Below are positions 61,941 to 64,000 of a DNA stretch of 64,000 nucleotides, in pieces. The stretch covers positions 3,286,001 through 3,350,000 of the forward strand of contig AP025576.1 of NCBI GenBank assembly GCA_022845955.1, read 5' to 3'. The first letter of the stretch is position 1. Every line of letters starts with the position of its first letter. The DNA comes from Lachnospiraceae bacterium (GTDB lineage: Bacteria > Bacillota > Clostridia > Lachnospirales > Lachnospiraceae). A program made the translations under genes and the position numbers. The notes under the pieces are model-generated. The model was not told the origin of the DNA. It did not search any database and saw only the letters and a list, made by a program, of their open reading frames with translations.

Positions 61941-64000
61941 ATGTATGAGGAATATGAACAAAAACGGTTTTGTATAGAGGGGCATGAAGGAATTGTGATC
62001 TATCCCAAAAAACCAAGGGAAGATCGGGCATATATTTGGAGAACAGAGTTTTTGGGGGCATTTGATTACGCGGATCGGGAACTTCTGAAAAAAGGCTGGT
62101 TTTTGGTTTACTATAAAATCAGTGATCAGTTTGGCTCTCCGGATGCGGTAAAAAAAATGCGGAAGTTCCAGAAATATCTGGAAGAAACGTATCAATTGAA
62201 AGAAAAGGCAGTGCTGTTTGGTTTTAGCCGGGGAGGTCTGTATGCAGTTAATTATGCAGCGACATATCCGCAAAAAGTATGGAAACTTTATCTGGACGCA
62301 CCAGTACTGGATTTATTCAGCTGGCCAGGAGGATTCGGAAGAGGAAACGGAAGTAAAAAAGACTGGGAACTTTGCAAGAAGATTTTTCAGATTACACCAG
62401 GCACCAGGGATTGTACCGGAAATGCCATTCATAATATTTCCACATTAATCAAACATCAGATTCCTGTTTTGCTGATTGCTGGGGATTCGGATGCCGTGGT
62501 TCCATTTCAGGAAAATGGAAAATTGCTGTATGCGGATTATCAACTGGCAGATATTCCCATTGTCTGTATTATTAAAAAAGGCGTGGGGCATCATCCCCAC
62601 AGTCTTGAAAATCCCAAAGAGATTGTGGATTGGGTTTGTTATGACCGGCAATATGGCTGTATCATTGAGCAAGGTGCCAAAGATTGGCAGATTTTTCAGC
62701 AAACAAACGGACGTGCAGAGATCACATTGAAGGGAAGGTGTGTCGATCATGGTTCCGGCCAAAGCTACCATGCCTTTGTTCGGGTGGTGGAGGAAGCAGA
62801 CGGACGACCGCTTTTTCCATGGAAACGCTGTGAAAAACAGGAAAACGGATGGAATGTTGTATTAAGTGTACCTGCGGGAGGCTTGTATCGCATCGAAACC
62901 TGTATGGATGTGGCAGAGTGTTGCAATGAATGGTCAAAACGCGGCGATTGTATCCATCATGTCGGTGTCGGTGATGTATTTGCTATAGCAGGACAAAGCA
63001 ACTCAGCCGGATATGGGAAGGATATGATCACCGATGAGCAGGAATTGGGAATTCATCTGTTGAAGAATAACGGAAAATGGGATCTGGCATCCCATCCCAT
63101 GAATGACTCCACCAATACGATTCATCCTCAAAATCGGGACGGAGCCAATACCGGACAAAGTCCATATCTTTCATTTGCAAAATATTTAAAGAGAACCTTG
63201 GGATATCCCATTGGTTTGATTCAGACAGCTCTTGGAGGAAGCAGTATTCGTCAATGGAGTTTTGATGAGGGAGATTTATATCAAAATCTGATAGATATTC
63301 TTCAGAGAGAACGAAAAGTAAAGGCGATTTTATGGTATCAGGGATGTACGGAGGCTATGAGAGAAGAGGCTGATTCCTATGGGAAGGATTTTGCTAATAT
63401 GGTGAATCAGATTCGTCAGGATACAAAGGATGCGTCCCTTCCGTTTTTTACATTTCAGCTTCATCGTTTTTTGTATGCATGTACAGATGAACAGAGACGT
63501 GGATGGGGAATGGTCAGAGAAGCACAGAGACAGGCAGCAAAGAAACTGGATCAGGTTTTTGTGATCCCGGCAATGGGAGGGACGATGTGTGATCAGATTC
63601 ACAATAGTGCGCTGACAAATTTGCTGCTGGGAGAGCGTATGGCCAAATCCGTGTTGGGACATTTATATAGAAAAAAAATTGTATGTGACGCACCAGATAT
63701 AAAACGAGCTGTGAAAACACACAAGAATATAATACTTTTGGAGTTTTCGGATGTATCTTCTCAATTGGTTTGGTATAGTGAACAGGCAAAGAGGAAAATT
63801 TTTGTTGTTGAGAAAGATGGAAAAATGATGTATCCATCGCAATGTGATATCGTGAAAAAAAATAAAATCAAGTTGATATTTGATGAGGTGCTGCCAAACG
63901 ATTGTGTGATTCATGGAGCGGCAGATTCGGATGTAATTTGTGATCTTCCGGTGGATTTTATAACACGCCTGCCGATTTTGGCATTTTATGGAGTACCTGT
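61941..64000 (+). CDS. two-domain carbohydrate esterase: alpha/beta hydrolase + SASA (runs off the window)
   Basis: The frame stays open from ATG 61941 (alternative ATG 61908, in frame) to the last base, at least 686 residues. The N-terminal domain (residues 1-240) is an alpha/beta hydrolase: nucleophile FGFSRGGLYAVNYA, acid IAGDSDAVVP, histidine KGVGHHPHS. The second domain (from about residue 345) matches sialate O-acetylesterase-like SASA/CE6 proteins: VFAIAGQSNSAGYG (serine), IGLIQTALGGSSIRQW, ILWYQGCTEA and MCDQIHNSALTN (DxxH). Two different serine esterases in one chain suggest removal of several acetyl groups from one substrate. Cytoplasmic by sequence. Confidence 0.85.
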   Translation, partial: MYEEYEQKRFCIEGHEGIVIYPKKPREDRAYIWRTEFLGAFDYADRELLKKGWFLVYYKISDQFGSPDAVKKMRKFQKYLEETYQLKEKAVLFGFSRGGLYAVNYAATYPQKVWKLYLDAPVLDLFSWPGGFGRGNGSKKDWELCKKIFQITPGTRDCTGNAIHNISTLIKHQIPVLLIAGDSDAVVPFQENGKLLYADYQLADIPIVCIIKKGVGHHPHSLENPKEIVDWVCYDRQYGCIIEQGAKDWQIFQQTNGRAEITLKGRCVDHGSGQSYHAFVRVVEEADGRPLFPWKRCEKQENGWNVVLSVPAGGLYRIETCMDVAECCNEWSKRGDCIHHVGVGDVFAIAGQSNSAGYGKDMITDEQELGIHLLKNNGKWDLASHPMNDSTNTIHPQNRDGANTGQSPYLSFAKYLKRTLGYPIGLIQTALGGSSIRQWSFDEGDLYQNLIDILQRERKVKAILWYQGCTEAMREEADSYGKDFANMVNQIRQDTKDASLPFFTFQLHRFLYACTDEQRRGWGMVREAQRQAAKKLDQVFVIPAMGGTMCDQIHNSALTNLLLGERMAKSVLGHLYRKKIVCDAPDIKRAVKTHKNIILLEFSDVSSQLVWYSEQAKRKIFVVEKDGKMMYPSQCDIVKKNKIKLIFDEVLPNDCVIHGAADSDVICDLPVDFITRLPILAFYGVP

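Noticed and set aside
1..64000. CRISPR arrays
   Set aside because: No regularly spaced direct repeats were seen; the ten leader copies are kilobases apart and precede genes.
1..64000. tRNA or rRNA genes, including an attachment site in a tRNA
   Set aside because: No cloverleaf or rRNA sequence was recognised by eye; a tRNAscan run would decide.

Overview
The window looks like a chromosome segment from a gut Firmicute, most likely a Lachnospiraceae-type Clostridium relative. The grounds are strong Shine-Dalgarno sites, lplA/B/C-like sugar transport genes, an AraC-type membrane regulator, MobA/MobL relaxase remnants and the mixture of insertion sequences. No rRNA or tRNA gene was recognised. 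It falls into two parts that meet at an insertion sequence near 37.2-39.4 kb.

Part A (1-39.4 kb) is an accessory or mobile region. It starts with the 3' part of a giant surface protein (VWA, Cna-B-like, InlB-type repeats, Gly-rich tail). A 5'-truncated MobA/MobL relaxase follows, and then an inverted, truncated copy of the adhesin's repeat/tail region (7.65-8.10 kb). From 8.4 to 36.3 kb runs a mosaic of small, mostly unknown genes. Among them are a CxxC protein, an AP2/HNH-like protein, a SLOG-family protein, RtcB RNA ligase, a Fic AMPylase, a NADAR-domain protein, an ADP-ribosyltransferase-like gene, a RanBP2-type zinc-finger membrane protein, an LPD1 polyvalent protein and an XRE regulator. 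An IscB element, a TnpA/TnpB element, an IS110-type transposase and an IS200 interrupt the mosaic, along with a group II intron remnant, a nitroreductase remnant, an IS1182 fragment and an IS4/IS1634-like element.

Two features suggest that Part A is a coherent, poorly described system. First, at least ten genes or operons, on both strands, carry the same leader element (CATATTTCC, then TGTAACAGTTGA) 40-65 nt before the start codon. Second, a 390-aa protein at 26.6-27.7 kb reads as a condensed RNA polymerase beta-prime N-terminus. It has the clamp region and sigma-binding clamp helices but neither the zinc-binding module nor the catalytic loop. It sits in an operon with an XRE regulator under an ordinary sigma-A-type promoter that overlaps a perfect inverted repeat. 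Inference: the element may redirect or modulate host RNA polymerase to express its leader-tagged genes.

Part B (39.4-64 kb) is more AT-rich by eye and is a polysaccharide-utilisation locus, with all genes on the + strand: two tandem-duplicated lipoprotein solute-binding proteins, a membrane-bound AraC-type regulator, two ABC permeases, a GH88-type unsaturated uronyl hydrolase, a heparinase II/III-type lyase, a GH39-type hydrolase, an alpha/beta esterase, two sulfatases with CxPxR sites, a GH95-type hydrolase, a beta-helix hydrolase and a two-domain esterase (alpha/beta hydrolase plus SASA) that runs off the window. None of the enzymes has an evident signal peptide. The likely route is therefore uptake of sulfated, O-acetylated, uronic-acid oligosaccharides by the ABC transporter and breakdown inside the cell.
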